A DNA stretch of 64,000 nucleotides, from contig NC_065919.1 of the NCBI RefSeq assembly GCF_024586455.1, positions 12,812,368-12,876,367 on the forward strand. The letters are read 5' to 3'. Position numbers and translations under genes: made by a program. Below the pieces are notes generated by a model. The model ran no database searches and was not told where the DNA came from. It saw only the letters and a list, made by a program, of their open reading frames with translations. This document shows positions 15,261 to 27,100 of this stretch, piece by piece; within the stretch, counting starts at the first letter, position 1, and each line of letters begins with the position of its first letter. Origin of the DNA: Bactrocera neohumeralis (Eukaryota; Arthropoda; Insecta; Diptera; Tephritidae).

Positions 15261-15360
15261 AAATAAATTCCAATCAGCTGTTTAGGTGTGCAGCTGTCAA
15301 AACAAGTACCAAACATTTATCAGACCATTATCAGTGTAATTGGGCAATTTTGACAATTTG

Positions 15361-15424
15361 GTAAGTTTATTTATGGTATTAGTAACTATATTTGCAAAAT
15401 AAGTTGTTTTTGTCTTCACCAAAG
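15361..15424 (+). other. Probable 5' UTR intron of RagA-B
   Basis: A strong donor, G|GTAAGT at 15361, is followed 64 bases later by a pyrimidine-rich stretch ending in CACCAAAG at 15424. The RagA-B start codon lies 38 bases downstream. The size is typical of fly introns. The upstream non-coding exon would end at 15360; its start is not identified. Confidence 0.55.
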
Positions 15425-15461
15425 GTATATTCGTTCATAAAAGCTGAAAAAATAATTCAAA

Positions 15462-16584
15462 ATGAAGAAAAAGGTACTGCTTATGGGCAAAAGCGGCTCA
15501 GGCAAAACCAGTATGCGTTCCATTATATTTGCAAACTACATAGCTCGAGACACGACGCGTTTGGGTGCGACCAGTAAGTAAAATGAACAGACGCCAGTAA
15601 CAATTTGCCACTAATAAAAAGATGTTACAATATTCTACTTAAAGTTGACGTTGAGCACTCCCATGTACGGTTTCTGGGAAATCTCGTACTTAATTTATGG
15701 GATTGTGGCGGTCAGGAGGGCTTCATGCAACAATACTTCGCATCACAGAGAGATAACATTTTCCGAAATGTTGAAGTTCTCATATATGTATTTGATGTAG
15801 AGAGTCGTAACTTGGAACTAGATGTGCACTACTATCAATCATGTTTGGAAGCATTGTTACAGGTAGGCAGCTTGGATTTTGAAATAATCTCATTCGAAAA
15901 ATATTGTTTTATTGAAGAATTCGCCGGAAGCAAAAATATTTTGTTTGATACATAAAATGGATTTAGTCGCTGAAGAACAACGAGAATCTTTGTTCAAAGA
16001 GCGCGAAGAGGATCTCATTAAGCTATCCAAACCGGGAAATGTTACCTGTTTCCGTACCAGTATTTGGGATGAAACATTATACAGGTAATATTAAACAGTA
16101 ATTCAGTTTAAACTCAAATAACTTTAATATATATGGCATATTTATACATAGAGCTTGGTCCAGTATCGTCACCATGCTTATACCCAATGTGGCCGTATTG
16201 GAGAACTCTTTAACGCATTTCGCAAATGTTATTGAGGCCGACGAAGTGTTACTTTTCGAAAAGGCCACTTTTCTGGTTATTTCACATTGTCAGAGCAAAA
16301 AGAACCGCGATTCCCATCGTTTTGAGAAAGTCTCCAATATAATAAAACAATTTAAACTAAGCTGTTCGAAATTGGGCGCCAAGTTTCAATCGATGGAGGT
16401 ACGTAATAGCGCCTTTGCAGCTTTCATAGATACCTTTACCAGCAATACATACGTAATGGTTGTCATGTCTGATCCAACAATACCTTCTGAAGCGACTTTA
16501 GTTAACATACGTAATGCGCGCAAATCTTTTGAAGAATTAGAGAATCCAAATAGCAACGCAATGAATCATCATCAGTATCACTGA
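15462..16584 (+). CDS. RagA-B: Rag small GTPase A/B (RagA-B), TORC1 amino-acid sensing
   Basis: A Ras-related GTPase that pairs with RagC/D on the lysosome and recruits TORC1 when amino acids are present. Four coding exons (15462-15573, 15645-15862, 15918-16084, 16152-16584) give 930 nt and 309 residues, close to the usual 313. The P-loop GKSGSGKTS lies at residues 9-17, the switch-II DCGGQ at 57-61 and the guanine-specificity HKMD at 122-125. The C-terminal half is the Rag-specific roadblock-like dimerisation region. The starting ATG follows a probable 64-nt 5' UTR intron. The second intron reads open into a short false tail; the correct acceptor at 15917 restores the family sequence. AATAAA at 16725-16730 is a plausible polyadenylation signal. 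The gene runs tail to tail with CAHbeta. Confidence 0.95.
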
Positions 16585-17571
16585 TATAGGATGTAAGTGC
16601 ACTGCACTGTTAACGAGAGGATTTGAAATTGGGGCAAACAAGTGTGCAAATATGTACATTTTTTTGTGATTTTCCTTCATGGTAGAGAAAAGAAGTTTTG
16701 AAATTTAGATTTGTAAACATTTATAATAAAGCTTGATTCGTATTGGAGCTTAAATTAAGTGTATAGAATTGGATAGAATTGTACATAAAATAAATATGCG
16801 AAAGTTATTGAAGAATAGTAAAACGATTTGCTTTGAAGATAAATTATGCATAAGGTAAAATGTTTATACAATAAATAGTAACTACATAAAATATTTTCTT
16901 ACATTGAAAACACAATTTAAGCTCCAAGACTGAAGAAGGTGTATAAATAGTTCTTTTTTAAAAACAATTTCAAGAATGTAATCATTTACCATCTAAAACA
17001 ACGCAGCTCAGCTTATTTCGTTCTCTCGATTTTCAGTACATATTTTTTATAATTAATTGTTGCTTATTGAAATTTAAAAAAAAATTGAACGCTTTTTATT
17101 ATATAAATCTAAAGTTTACAGTACAGAAATGTCTTTATACATACATACATATATGCCGCATATTTTTATAGTTACAATAATGGTGTGTAAAGCTATTATA
17201 ATATGCTATCTTTACATTAATATAAGCGGTTAATAAATCATTTTTACAACTACACGACTTATTGTTATTATTTTTAATTAGTAATAGCATATATTTGAAC
17301 AATATATATGTACTTTAGATGTAATTTCTGATCTATTCGGAATTAATTTCATAATGCACTTACACTTACATACTTACATATACGCATTTATGATACAGTA
17401 AAGAAAATTAAAAATTTGTAAATTCAAAAATTTGGCTAGTATTTGGTGCTGCATTTAAATACAACTTATTCAGATTCCTATCACAGTCAACTTACATTTG
17501 TTGATAACTATATGTTTTACGCTACCCACCTACATGCATATGGGCATTATATTATCTTATTATTACGGTCG
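16585..17571. other. Convergent 3' spacer between RagA-B and CAHbeta
   Basis: About 1 kb of AT-rich sequence holds the 3' UTRs of the two converging genes. Several AATAAA (plus) and TTTATT (minus) signals are present, including TTTATT near 17095 for the minus-strand gene. No further gene is visible. Confidence 0.6.
16725..16730 (+). terminator. Polyadenylation signal candidate for RagA-B
   Basis: A canonical AATAAA lies 141 bases after the RagA-B stop codon. Another, within AAAATAAAT, follows near 16786. Which one is used cannot be told from the sequence. Confidence 0.45.
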
Positions 17572-20500
17572 TCATGAGTAATAGCGACGCACTTCTTCGG
17601 TCAACTTTCCAACTGTACTCTCATCGACCGGAATGAAACGTTTAGCACCGCGGCTAAAATAATAAACGTCACCAGTGTAAATGTCAAACCATAAAGCATG
17701 AATATGGAGATCATGTGATTCAAGTCGCGGCTTCAAGAAGCCATATGAAGCCACATTCGATAACTGCTGTAACGTATTGATCTGCGACAATTTATCTTCT
17801 AAGGCAAATTTATTTTCCGGATCAATATAAGCCACAAAGCGACGTAAAGGTGTTTCAGAAGAGAATATCAAAGGACCTTGCATGCCTTCCTTTTTCCAAG
17901 CTTTGAAATGATCAAGACTGCTGCTAGCGTGTGTCCACATCCAAGATCGTAACGGCGACAGACGTCTATTTAACTACACAAATTGGCAAATTGGTAGACA
18001 GTCACACATTAACAACTTCGGGCCAATAATAACTTACTTGTGATGAGTATTCTTCATCCTGTAGTTTATATAATAGATTCATTGCCTTACAATCGCTATG
18101 ACCGCACACAATAATATGACGTATATCATTGATGACACAGCCCAATTCCAATGCAGCCGGCTCGCAGCTGAAGTATTCATCCTGAAAGTGTTGGGCATGC
18201 GGTATCACATTTCCTGCGTTACGTACTGTAGGGCAGATATGAGAAGAATGATAAAAAAGTAAATTAATGATATCGCAAAATACGCTTATACATATTTATA
18301 TGGGTATAAAAAGCATTTATCGAAGGACTGTAATGTATGTATTTTGTTGTACACACCTACAAACATATCGCCGACGTGCGTATCTGTGTAGCGGGTTGGT
18401 ATCATACGACTGTCCATGCAAGTGAAGAAAACTGCCTTGGGCTATGTTTGACCCATGTGATATAAAAATAAAATAATTTAAAATAAATTGAAGTATTATT
18501 ACATACTTACACCATTAAATATATCATTAACTATATTTACTTGCAGACATACATATGTACATCTGTGGAAGTAATTTAGTTAATAAGTAGCTAAATTAAA
18601 TTTCCTATGTACAAATATGTGCAAATATAATTATTTATTTCAAAATTGCTAAAAATGCAATTAAAAAATTATGTGTGGGAAAATTTAGCCGAACTACGAA
18701 TTTCTAAATTGTATACTTTATAAATGTATTGCTTCGACTGGTAATTCATCAATTTTTAATTGCTACTTATGGTGTCATTTTTAAATTCTCACTTACATTA
18801 CTTAAATGAAAAAACCTGTAATAACTAACTCCAACCGTCATAATTGGAAAAAAACATTTTCCCCAATATGTAATTAATTCGTGCCGATTTGAGCGTGGAA
18901 GTTTAAAACCCTCAATATCAACCACATTTAACATAAACTTATAGTCTTATGATAATATTCAGTGTATTATTTTAAGAACTTTGTATAAAAACTGAAGGTG
19001 TGTAATAGCTACGGTACTCTTATACTATATATGCGACTTCTAATTAATTCATAGACCAGAAAATATTTGAAGATATAAATATTTTAATTCAACGTCTACC
19101 GGTTTTATCAATTTATTATTTAGTATTAATTTTACGTATGTACCTATTTATGCTATGATATCCAGCCAGATAATAAATTTGATACGGATATGGTGTTAAA
19201 TAGATTAATATAGGCACATTGTCAGACGTATTCATACATATTTCTACATTAACTACGTATGTATATGTACATACATATGTAAGTATGTGCTAAGCGAAAA
19301 TAACAAAAATAAGGGCTTATAAATCTTTTCCTGCTAAATTTTTTATACTTGAATCAGTGATTTTAATAAATTTTTAGTCTAGCGGTTTGCGTGCTGAAGA
19401 TGAACACTTTTAAAAAATTGATGTCTATTTGTTGTCAAATATTATTCCCAACAACTTACCGAAGATGAAAAATATTAGAACTAAGTTAATGTAGATATTA
19501 TTAATTACTATCCACATGTACACAAAGAAATACATAACCGCATGTACAATAGATTTACTAACATAGGTGTATTTATTTCACGAATTGGTGCAATTTTGGT
19601 CTTACTTATCTACATACTAATGTATTTCTAATTAGGAATAATTAAGAACTGGACTCAGTTTTACACTTTCCAAAAGAATATACTTACAGTTTTTTATAGT
19701 ATCCATTATATCTTTTGAGTATTTTCCAACAAAAATGACGGAATATCGACCAATTTGCCCTGTTTAATAAGTGCTTTGCGGCATACATACATATGTATGT
19801 ACATATAATAAAAGATATTGAAACATTCTACCAACATCAAGTTAATCAAAACTCGCGTCTTATAAAATAACAACCAAACAATTGAAATAAGTTCTTTAGA
19901 AAAGTCTAAATTGTCCTTACAACATAATTAAACCACTTACTGATGTAAATACATATGTACATATGTATGTACGCATTTTGTATAAAGAAAAATATTTATC
20001 TAGCAATCATTTATGAAAACCGGATATTATTTACTTATTTTATTTCTTTAAAAAATTAAATATCTTTTCTTTTCAACTTAATGAAAATACGTGTATATAT
20101 AAATATGTATGTATATGTTATACCTACATATAAACATAAGCAATATGTCAAGCATTGATAACATAAAATGCTCAAAACTTTCCAAAACGAACTTACATAT
20201 TATATGTGAACATTCATACATACTATCTCATAAGACAACAAAAAAATTAAAAAGAAACTGATTTGATTGTGCTAGGTTCGAAAAATTATTGTTAATTTTT
20301 ATTATAATCGAATTTTATTAACCATTCAAATCAGAACGGAAAATTTGCAAAAGAGATTATAATAAAAAACATGCTAGAATCGAATATATAAAACATATGT
20401 AAATATAACTATGTATATAAGTTATAACATGTTTGGTTTGGTAGAGGTCATGTTGCCTTCACATGCAAAATCATTTTGTTTATTAATACATTTATAGCTA

Positions 20501-20773
20501 CACACAAATTATTGCAAACATTAATATCATTAATTTGTATGTATAAAAATATTGCGTTCACGTGCGACCAGCTGTGTATATGCATATACACACATACATA
20601 TGTACATGCATATGTATGCCTGAACACGGTGTGTCTATAAAAATGAATTCATCTATGCTATGTACGATATTTATACATACCTCAGGATGATCACGAACTT
20701 TTTGGAATTCCTTTACCATCTGTTCGCGTGTCGTATTCCGATAACGCATAATGCCACGCAATATTCGCTCCAT
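17572..20773 (-). CDS. CAHbeta: Beta-class carbonic anhydrase (CAHbeta)
   Basis: A zinc enzyme that interconverts carbon dioxide and bicarbonate; the insect beta enzyme is mitochondrial. Four exons, in coding order 20681-20773, 18357-18441, 18038-18225 and 17572-17973, total 768 nt and 255 residues, the expected length. Zinc ligands are Cys39 in TCMDSR, His102 and Cys105 in CGHSDC. The catalytic Asp41-Arg43 dyad is intact. The start is the ATG at 20773; an in-frame TTG two codons upstream is not a start. Exon 2 ends four bases beyond an apparent GTAG donor, because only the donor at 18356-18355 keeps the frame and gives the conserved DMFVVRNAGN. Intron 1 (18442-20680, 2.2 kb) is AT-rich with palindromic microsatellites and no other gene. 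Confidence 0.94.
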
Positions 20774-22371
20774 ATTCAAACTATTTGATTCGACCTTTTC
20801 ACCTTTTCACCAACTTCTACACATATATCCTTCAACACAGGTAATGGATAAACACACAAATTCACACATGCATATGTATATACAGTGTGGGTATATATGT
20901 ATGTATAAATAATTCCTGTTTTCGTTGTTAGTTATTTACATTTACTTATTTTTTCGCCGCACTAAATTTATTTCGGTACTAATACGCCTTGTCATAAATA
21001 TGTAGCAGAAAAGTTCGAATACTTTATCAGAAATTAATGCACTCGAACCTTTTGCGACACTTTCATAAAGCTAACTGAACTGTTGGACGCGTAGTCGCGA
21101 TTCTCCGGCCTCGCGAGACGCTCATCATATTTGGTTTTGTTGTGTTTTCCAATTTCTGCACTCGACTGTTCGTTCTAAACGTTAACACTTTTTACTCGCT
21201 AGACTTCTTTCAACATTTTTATTTACTTCCATTTTTTCGTTTAGTAACGTCTGGAGAACAAGTTTTGCGTTGAAAGTTTAATGCTTTCTTTTCATTAATG
21301 TCTAGCAACTGTGAGAGTAATCGCATGTTTTGTTCACTACTACATTTCGCGGCCAGTCCACATTAATCTTGAGCAACTGTTCGCTTAAAGTTCACTCGTT
21401 GCGCATTTAGCGGCAAACTTGTACTCCTACGGACACAGCCACTAAGTTTAAATACTCGTTACCGATTCTAAACTAAACGGGCTGGGGTTGACACTCTTAT
21501 ACATACATACGTATGTATGGATGTGTTTAACTACGAGTGCAAAAGCTACAAAACAATATCGTGAGACAGTGAGAGCACTCTTTAACATTATCTAACTTAG
21601 CTCTGGTCAACAGGCATATACTTGTTCTCCAAACTCAGACGTCTAACAGAGCTTTTTATGCCATGCACAACAATTACAGTTACAATGTGAAATTCGCTAA
21701 TTCGTCTAAAAACATTGTGTTCAAAATACTATTATTATATATTAGAACAAATAGTATAGATTAGATTAAATTTTGATAAATATTCTTTACAGATCAAAGC
21801 TTATGACTTAAGCTAGCCATGGTAGCCATAATAAGCCATAATAAGTAGCCATAGATTAAGGCATCAGATTTTCTAATTAATTTAATAAGAATCCAAGAAA
21901 TATTTTTTGTTTTGCATTACTCGAAAAGAATGTATAGATTTTGCCAAACTATTCATTAAATATAACTAAGCAAAATTAGTTATAATGTAACAGCTAATTG
22001 CGAATATAAAAATATAGAAATGAATATATCCGATTCAACAAGAACAACAAAATTGGAAAAGCCAAGCATCGACATTATAATTTTGATGTAAATTACTAAT
22101 ATCTCTGGGATCTCCATTGATTTAATTTGGTGTTGTTTTAATATAAAATTCCAAAAAAATTTGAAAATTCCAATTTTATAAAAAAAAAACAAAAGAATAC
22201 ACGTTTAACATATTCTGTATCACGTTTGAGCCTAAGCTTGGTCAGCACTTTGCTTCCCCTTACATCTTCTAAAATCGAAACTAATCTCTGCAAAATGCGT
22301 TTGGCAAATCCGAAATTCATATATAACACAATGGAATAATTTCAATGTTAATACTATTTACTATAATCTCT
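20774..22371. other. Upstream region of CAHbeta
   Basis: The 5' UTR and promoter of minus-strand CAHbeta must lie here. The stretch 20980-21500 is less AT-rich than its surroundings and has scattered CpG, as expected for a fly promoter, but no TATA or initiator motif stands out. The rest up to the MITE is AT-rich with no gene seen. A short duplication of a CCATAATAAG motif occurs at about 21825-21850. Confidence 0.4.
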
Positions 22372-23060
22372 TTAAGGGGTCAGTAGGGTAATCTGGCCTG
22401 TTTTTTTTTGACATTTTTTTTCATAGAAATTTTTATTCTGCAGTAGAACTTTTTTCACATATCATGAGCTATTATATCGTGGAGTGTGTAAACAATTTTT
22501 TTCGGAATTTTTCGATGACATCTGTCGGAGAAATCGCTGGGTGAATGAGATGCGTTTTTTCACTGGAGGGCACGATTTCTCATGTCTGGATTATCTGAAA
22601 CACAAAAACCCAATTTATTCTTAAAAAGTACGTGAATGGTTATCGTCCCTACTAGAATCATGAAAAAATGTTGATAAATAAAAAAGTAATTAAAGTTTTT
22701 TTTTTTTTAATTTTTCCACATGTTTTTTTACATAAATTTTGTCAATAAATTATAAAAAAAAAATAAAGAGACGTTAGCCAGGCGTTTTGTGAACACTAAA
22801 AAAAAATTAAGCAAATCGGTTGAGTAGTTCGACCGGAATCAATCATGTCCTCTTCAAAAAAGTGTGTTTTGAGAAAAACGCGTTTCAAGTTTGAGGTGTG
22901 CACTCCGAGTGCTCCGAACGTCGAGCGGTATTATTATTTTTGGGCCTTTTTTGAAACCTTCCAATGGTAAAGTGAGTTTCTACATTAATTCTAAGGGTAT
23001 AAGGGAACAGAAAAATCAAAACAAAATTTTTTTAAAAAGATTACCATACTGACCCTTTAA
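22372..23060. mobile_element. TTAA-flanked MITE (piggyBac-like non-autonomous element)
   Basis: The left end TTAAGGGGTCAGTAGGGTAA at 22372-22391 is an inverted copy of the right end TTAAAGGGTCAGTATGGTAA, read from 23060 on the minus strand. They match at 18 of 20 positions, and similarity continues for a few more bases. TTAA on both sides is the target-site duplication typical of piggyBac elements. The interior of about 680 bp has no transposase frame and is rich in A and T runs, so this is a non-autonomous derivative. The TIRs and TTAA are seen; the superfamily is inferred. Confidence 0.6.
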
Positions 23061-24164
23061 ATAAAATAATAATAAAAAAATAAAAAATAAATAACAAATA
23101 AATTAAATAAATAACAAATTTAGAAAGAAATAAACAATAAAATAATAAATAATAAAAAACATATTCTAAGAAACTTCTATTCAAAATTTATATTCAAATT
23201 ACGATTCTTTCCATTTTGCTTTAGAGCTAAGGTTAGATCGCAATTCACAAGATCGTGAATTAACCTATGCATAAGTAGTCCTATATCATCATTCGAATAT
23301 TTTTCAATAAATTTGCAATTCGAAAAAGTATAGTATGTCTTAGTTCATACATTCAATTTATTTATTTCCTTCTTTCTCTCTGCAATTTCTCGATATAATT
23401 GGATTTTTTGTATGTATTTTGTTCAACATTTCTACGCTAATTACAAATTAAAATTGTTTTACTTGTGTATGCTTCAGCTTAAATGATGATGTTGATGATG
23501 ATGATGATCCTCCTTTACTTTTCTCCTGAGTAGCTAACGCACTCATCCGTTCGCCCATCGTTTCCACATCAACGTAACTTACAGTGCACTTTCGATTCGA
23601 TTTTGTAATTTTACAACGCCTAAATGTCAATTTATTATAATAATTTTGTTAACATTTACCCAATAAATGATATTTTTATCAGTTGCTTCTCTTTTTCTCA
23701 ATAATACTAAGCGTTTTAATAATGGTTATGTGTCAGCTGATGCACATATAAGCACATATTCATACATTATATATGTTCACTTCACTTTTAAGATCAACGA
23801 CTTGTTTTATGCAATCTCTTATTTTTCTTCGCCTCAGTGGAACGCGTTTAATGTATTTTCTTTATATTTTTACGTATGAATTATTTTTTCTTGTAATCCT
23901 TTTGGAGATCAGCTGCCGCGGCAAGCAAACGACGATATTGTGTGTTTTGTTTGTAATTTATTCAGATTTTTTTTGTCTACAGTTTCAATGTTACTGCAAT
24001 GTACTCGGTTAAATTTAACACAATTAACATTTTGCTATGTTTTGATAATATGTTATAATGTTTGCATTAAATGTGCCCTTTATGATCACTTTAGCGTAAA
24101 TTTGTCATACGTCAATTGCCTTATTGTTTTGGGTGTTATTCAAATTATAGACTAATGCGAAACG
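23061..24164. other. Spacer downstream of slmb, including its 3' UTR
   Basis: Minus-strand slmb ends at 24165, so its 3' UTR runs leftward through here. TTTATT (AATAAA on the minus strand) occurs near 23957. A less AT-rich minus-strand reading frame at 23448-23630 is listed separately. The rest is AT-rich with no recognisable gene. Confidence 0.5.
23448..23630 (-). other. Unassigned minus-strand reading frame with a poly-Ser tract
   Basis: A frame of about 60 codons has a coding-like base composition, unlike its AT-rich flanks. It contains two Met residues in METMGERM-like context, a Lys/Gly-rich turn and a poly-Ser tract from a TCA/ATC microsatellite. The first in-frame ATG would give 36 residues. 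A splice-acceptor-like TTTAG lies at its upstream end. Joining it to slmb exon 7 would give the wrong phase, so it is not a simple alternative slmb end. It may be chance, a small ORF or part of the slmb 3' UTR. I do not recognise the sequence. Confidence 0.25.
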
Positions 24165-27100
24165 TTAATGTTCCATTAGTGTAAGTGCAGCTAAAATAAG
24201 AAGAAAGATAAACCATTGGTTAGCAAAATACTTGCTAGGAATGAATAATACACGCTCCAGAGGTGATTCTTACGTGAAGGTGGGCGACATGATGCATTTT
24301 CATTAGGTTGGAAGTTCAAAAAATCCCATATGAGAATGGTGTCATCGTGCGAACTGCTGACAATCTGGAATTCATCGAATTGCAAGCGGAAAACACGGCC
24401 AGTGTGCTCCTGAAAATTAAAAAAAAAAACAAAAAACATTGTATTAAATACGTTAAAGAAAAGAATAATTAGAAATAGATGTACGTTCTACTATTACAAA
24501 AAAAAAAAATATTTTTAATTTAATGGGTTTTTTATTTTTCACAAAATATCTAAGCTTCATTGTTATTCTTATTTATTTATATCATAGCCAAAAATATTCA
24601 TTGTCCACAGCACTTTTCAGGAATGCCGACAAGGACGCGATAAGCAAGAAAATTTTTGTCATTCTTGTAATTTGTTGTAATCATTAACAATTTGCTGCCA
24701 GGCAATGAAGTGCTCAGCTATTTTCTTTGTTTATCCTATCGATTTCATACTGTCATCTATCTTTAGAAATTTTTTTGTCTGACTAGGATATTTACACTTA
24801 CCACCAAGGTATTCAAGCAAAGTGTGTTTGCCTGTGCGCGCGGATCTAACGCCGCAACCAAGTCCCAAACTTTTATTTTACCGTCATATGCGCCACTGAC
24901 AATCCGTTTCGAATCGAAACGAATGCAACGTACCAGTTCATCATGACCCTCCAACACACGCAAACAAGCACCGCATTCAATATCCCAAAGTCTGAAATAA
25001 AACAAAAATTAAAGAAATTTTACTAAATCGAAAAAGTATAACAGTATTGACTTCTAACACACCTGATTGAGTTATCAGAACTACCACTGACCACTAAGCG
25101 ATCTCTATATTGCAGACACGCGATGCCGCGCTTATGTCCATTCAATGTGCGCACAAATTCACAGCTTGATGTTGACCACACTTTAATGGTGCGATCACCG
25201 CTGGCCGATACAATGTACTTCTCATCGAAATCCACCACATTAACGGCGGCGCGATGACCGACCAATACACGTCGCAAGGTGATTTCGCTGGGCGAAGTCA
25301 TATCCCACACAGCAATCGAACGATCCTTCGAGCAGGTTACCATCATGCCATTATTGAAACGTAAATGAAGCACAGCTTCACAATGATGAATCAACGTGTT
25401 AACCATTTCGCCGGTGTTGACATCCCAAACTCGTACCGTCGAATCTGACGAACCGCTAATAATGACTTTATCGTCATACTGAAGACACAAAACTGAACCG
25501 GTGTGACCAGTCAAAGTCTATATTGAAATATATGTATAAATAATTATATAAAAATTTAAATAATTTGCATTTTATTTTTAGAAGCTACCTTAACACACTG
25601 CAAGTCCGTGCGGTCCCATATTTTAATGGTATTATCACGCAGACCAGAAACAATCTTCTGATCGTCATACTGCAGACAATAAACACCCTTTGAATTCTCA
25701 GAACGGCAATTAATGCGACGTAACATGTGACGACCGCTACGCCAATTGTTCTCTATGCTCTCGATATCCTATTTAATAAAAAAAATACAATAGGTATGTG
25801 TTATACAGTAAAAGAGAGTAAACCCACCTTCATTATAGTGGGATATAGTTCGCGATAGAAAGAGTGTGGCCGGTGAGTAGTGCCTGGACGCGGCTTGAAG
25901 AGATATTGCATCCAACCTCGACGCTCTGCCAAGCCACGCCATAAAGAATCGGTGCGTGCTTTGCGCTCGATCAGCTTCTTCCAGAGCATACCTTCGGAGA
26001 TAACACGCAGCCATTCTTTACATACCAATTCGGCGGACTTGAGCGAATCTGCATCCAAATAGGTGAGTATGTTTTCGGCAATGTGATCAAGCCCTTTCTC
26101 TATATTTAGCAGAGTAAAAAAATAGATATTTTAATTTAATATTAAATATAGCAATAGGGGTTAGGATTTTAAGAATTATAAGAATATTTTTACGTATAAG
26201 TTTTGTAAAGCTTCGGTGATTACAAAAATTAAAATATGGCAATGTGCTTAATTCGCCTAGTTTCAGTATCAACGATGATTTCCCGTTTCACTTATTTACA
26301 CACGCACAATTTGTATCACAAAGGTAGTAAGTAATGAAAATTACTATTATGCACTATAAACAGCAAAGGCAATAGGTGGCAATATGTAGTTGCATATACT
26401 ACACATGTTGTACAGACTTGTTTGTGTGTATATCTTCCTATAAACTGTGCCGTATATGTGAAACACGTTAACCTAAAATTATACATATTGTGGAGAATAT
26501 CTACATGTGGAGCAGCATTTCACCAATTTTACTCACACATACATTTCTACATAAAGTTAGACATCCAGACAGTGAACCGAAAACAGTGAATAACCAAGAA
26601 ACTAAAGAGTAGACTTGACGCACCGTGCCTTCAGTCACATCACGTTTAACCCAATTCCATCTTTACACTTAGCTGTGCACTTTTTACTTTGTTAAGAGTC
26701 AGTTCATTAAATACGAATAAGATGTGAAAGTAAACCATACAAAGCTAAGATATATACATAGATGTTGGGGCTAAAAATTATATTTTCATTTTGTGATTAA
26801 AAATAGAAAATTGAAAATTATATTTTTGAATATGAATGAAGTACACAAACGCGAAAAAATATTAATTCTAAAACAATTTATGTTTTTTAATGCATAATTA
26901 TTTGCTTGGAGTTAAAATTTTCCTTTTTTAATTGCATTATTTTTTTTAAATCCGATTTGTGGGATTAAAATTTTTAATTTTTTATTCCGGTATGTGAGAT
27001 TATATTTTTTTAACCCCATATTTGCGATTACAAAATAAAAAAAAATTAATTCAATTATTTTTTAATTCATTTTTGGCAACCCTGTGCTAAAATTGAACAA

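Noticed and set aside
20774..20779. Two extra codons (TTG AAT) before CAHbeta
   Set aside because: The first codon is TTG, not ATG; the ATG at 20773 gives the expected 255 residues.
24763..24801. Extension of slmb exon 6 past its donor
   Set aside because: A GTAAGT donor at 24801-24800 and the next exon's GAGCACACTGG give the conserved LNTLVEHTGRVF; the extension is intron.
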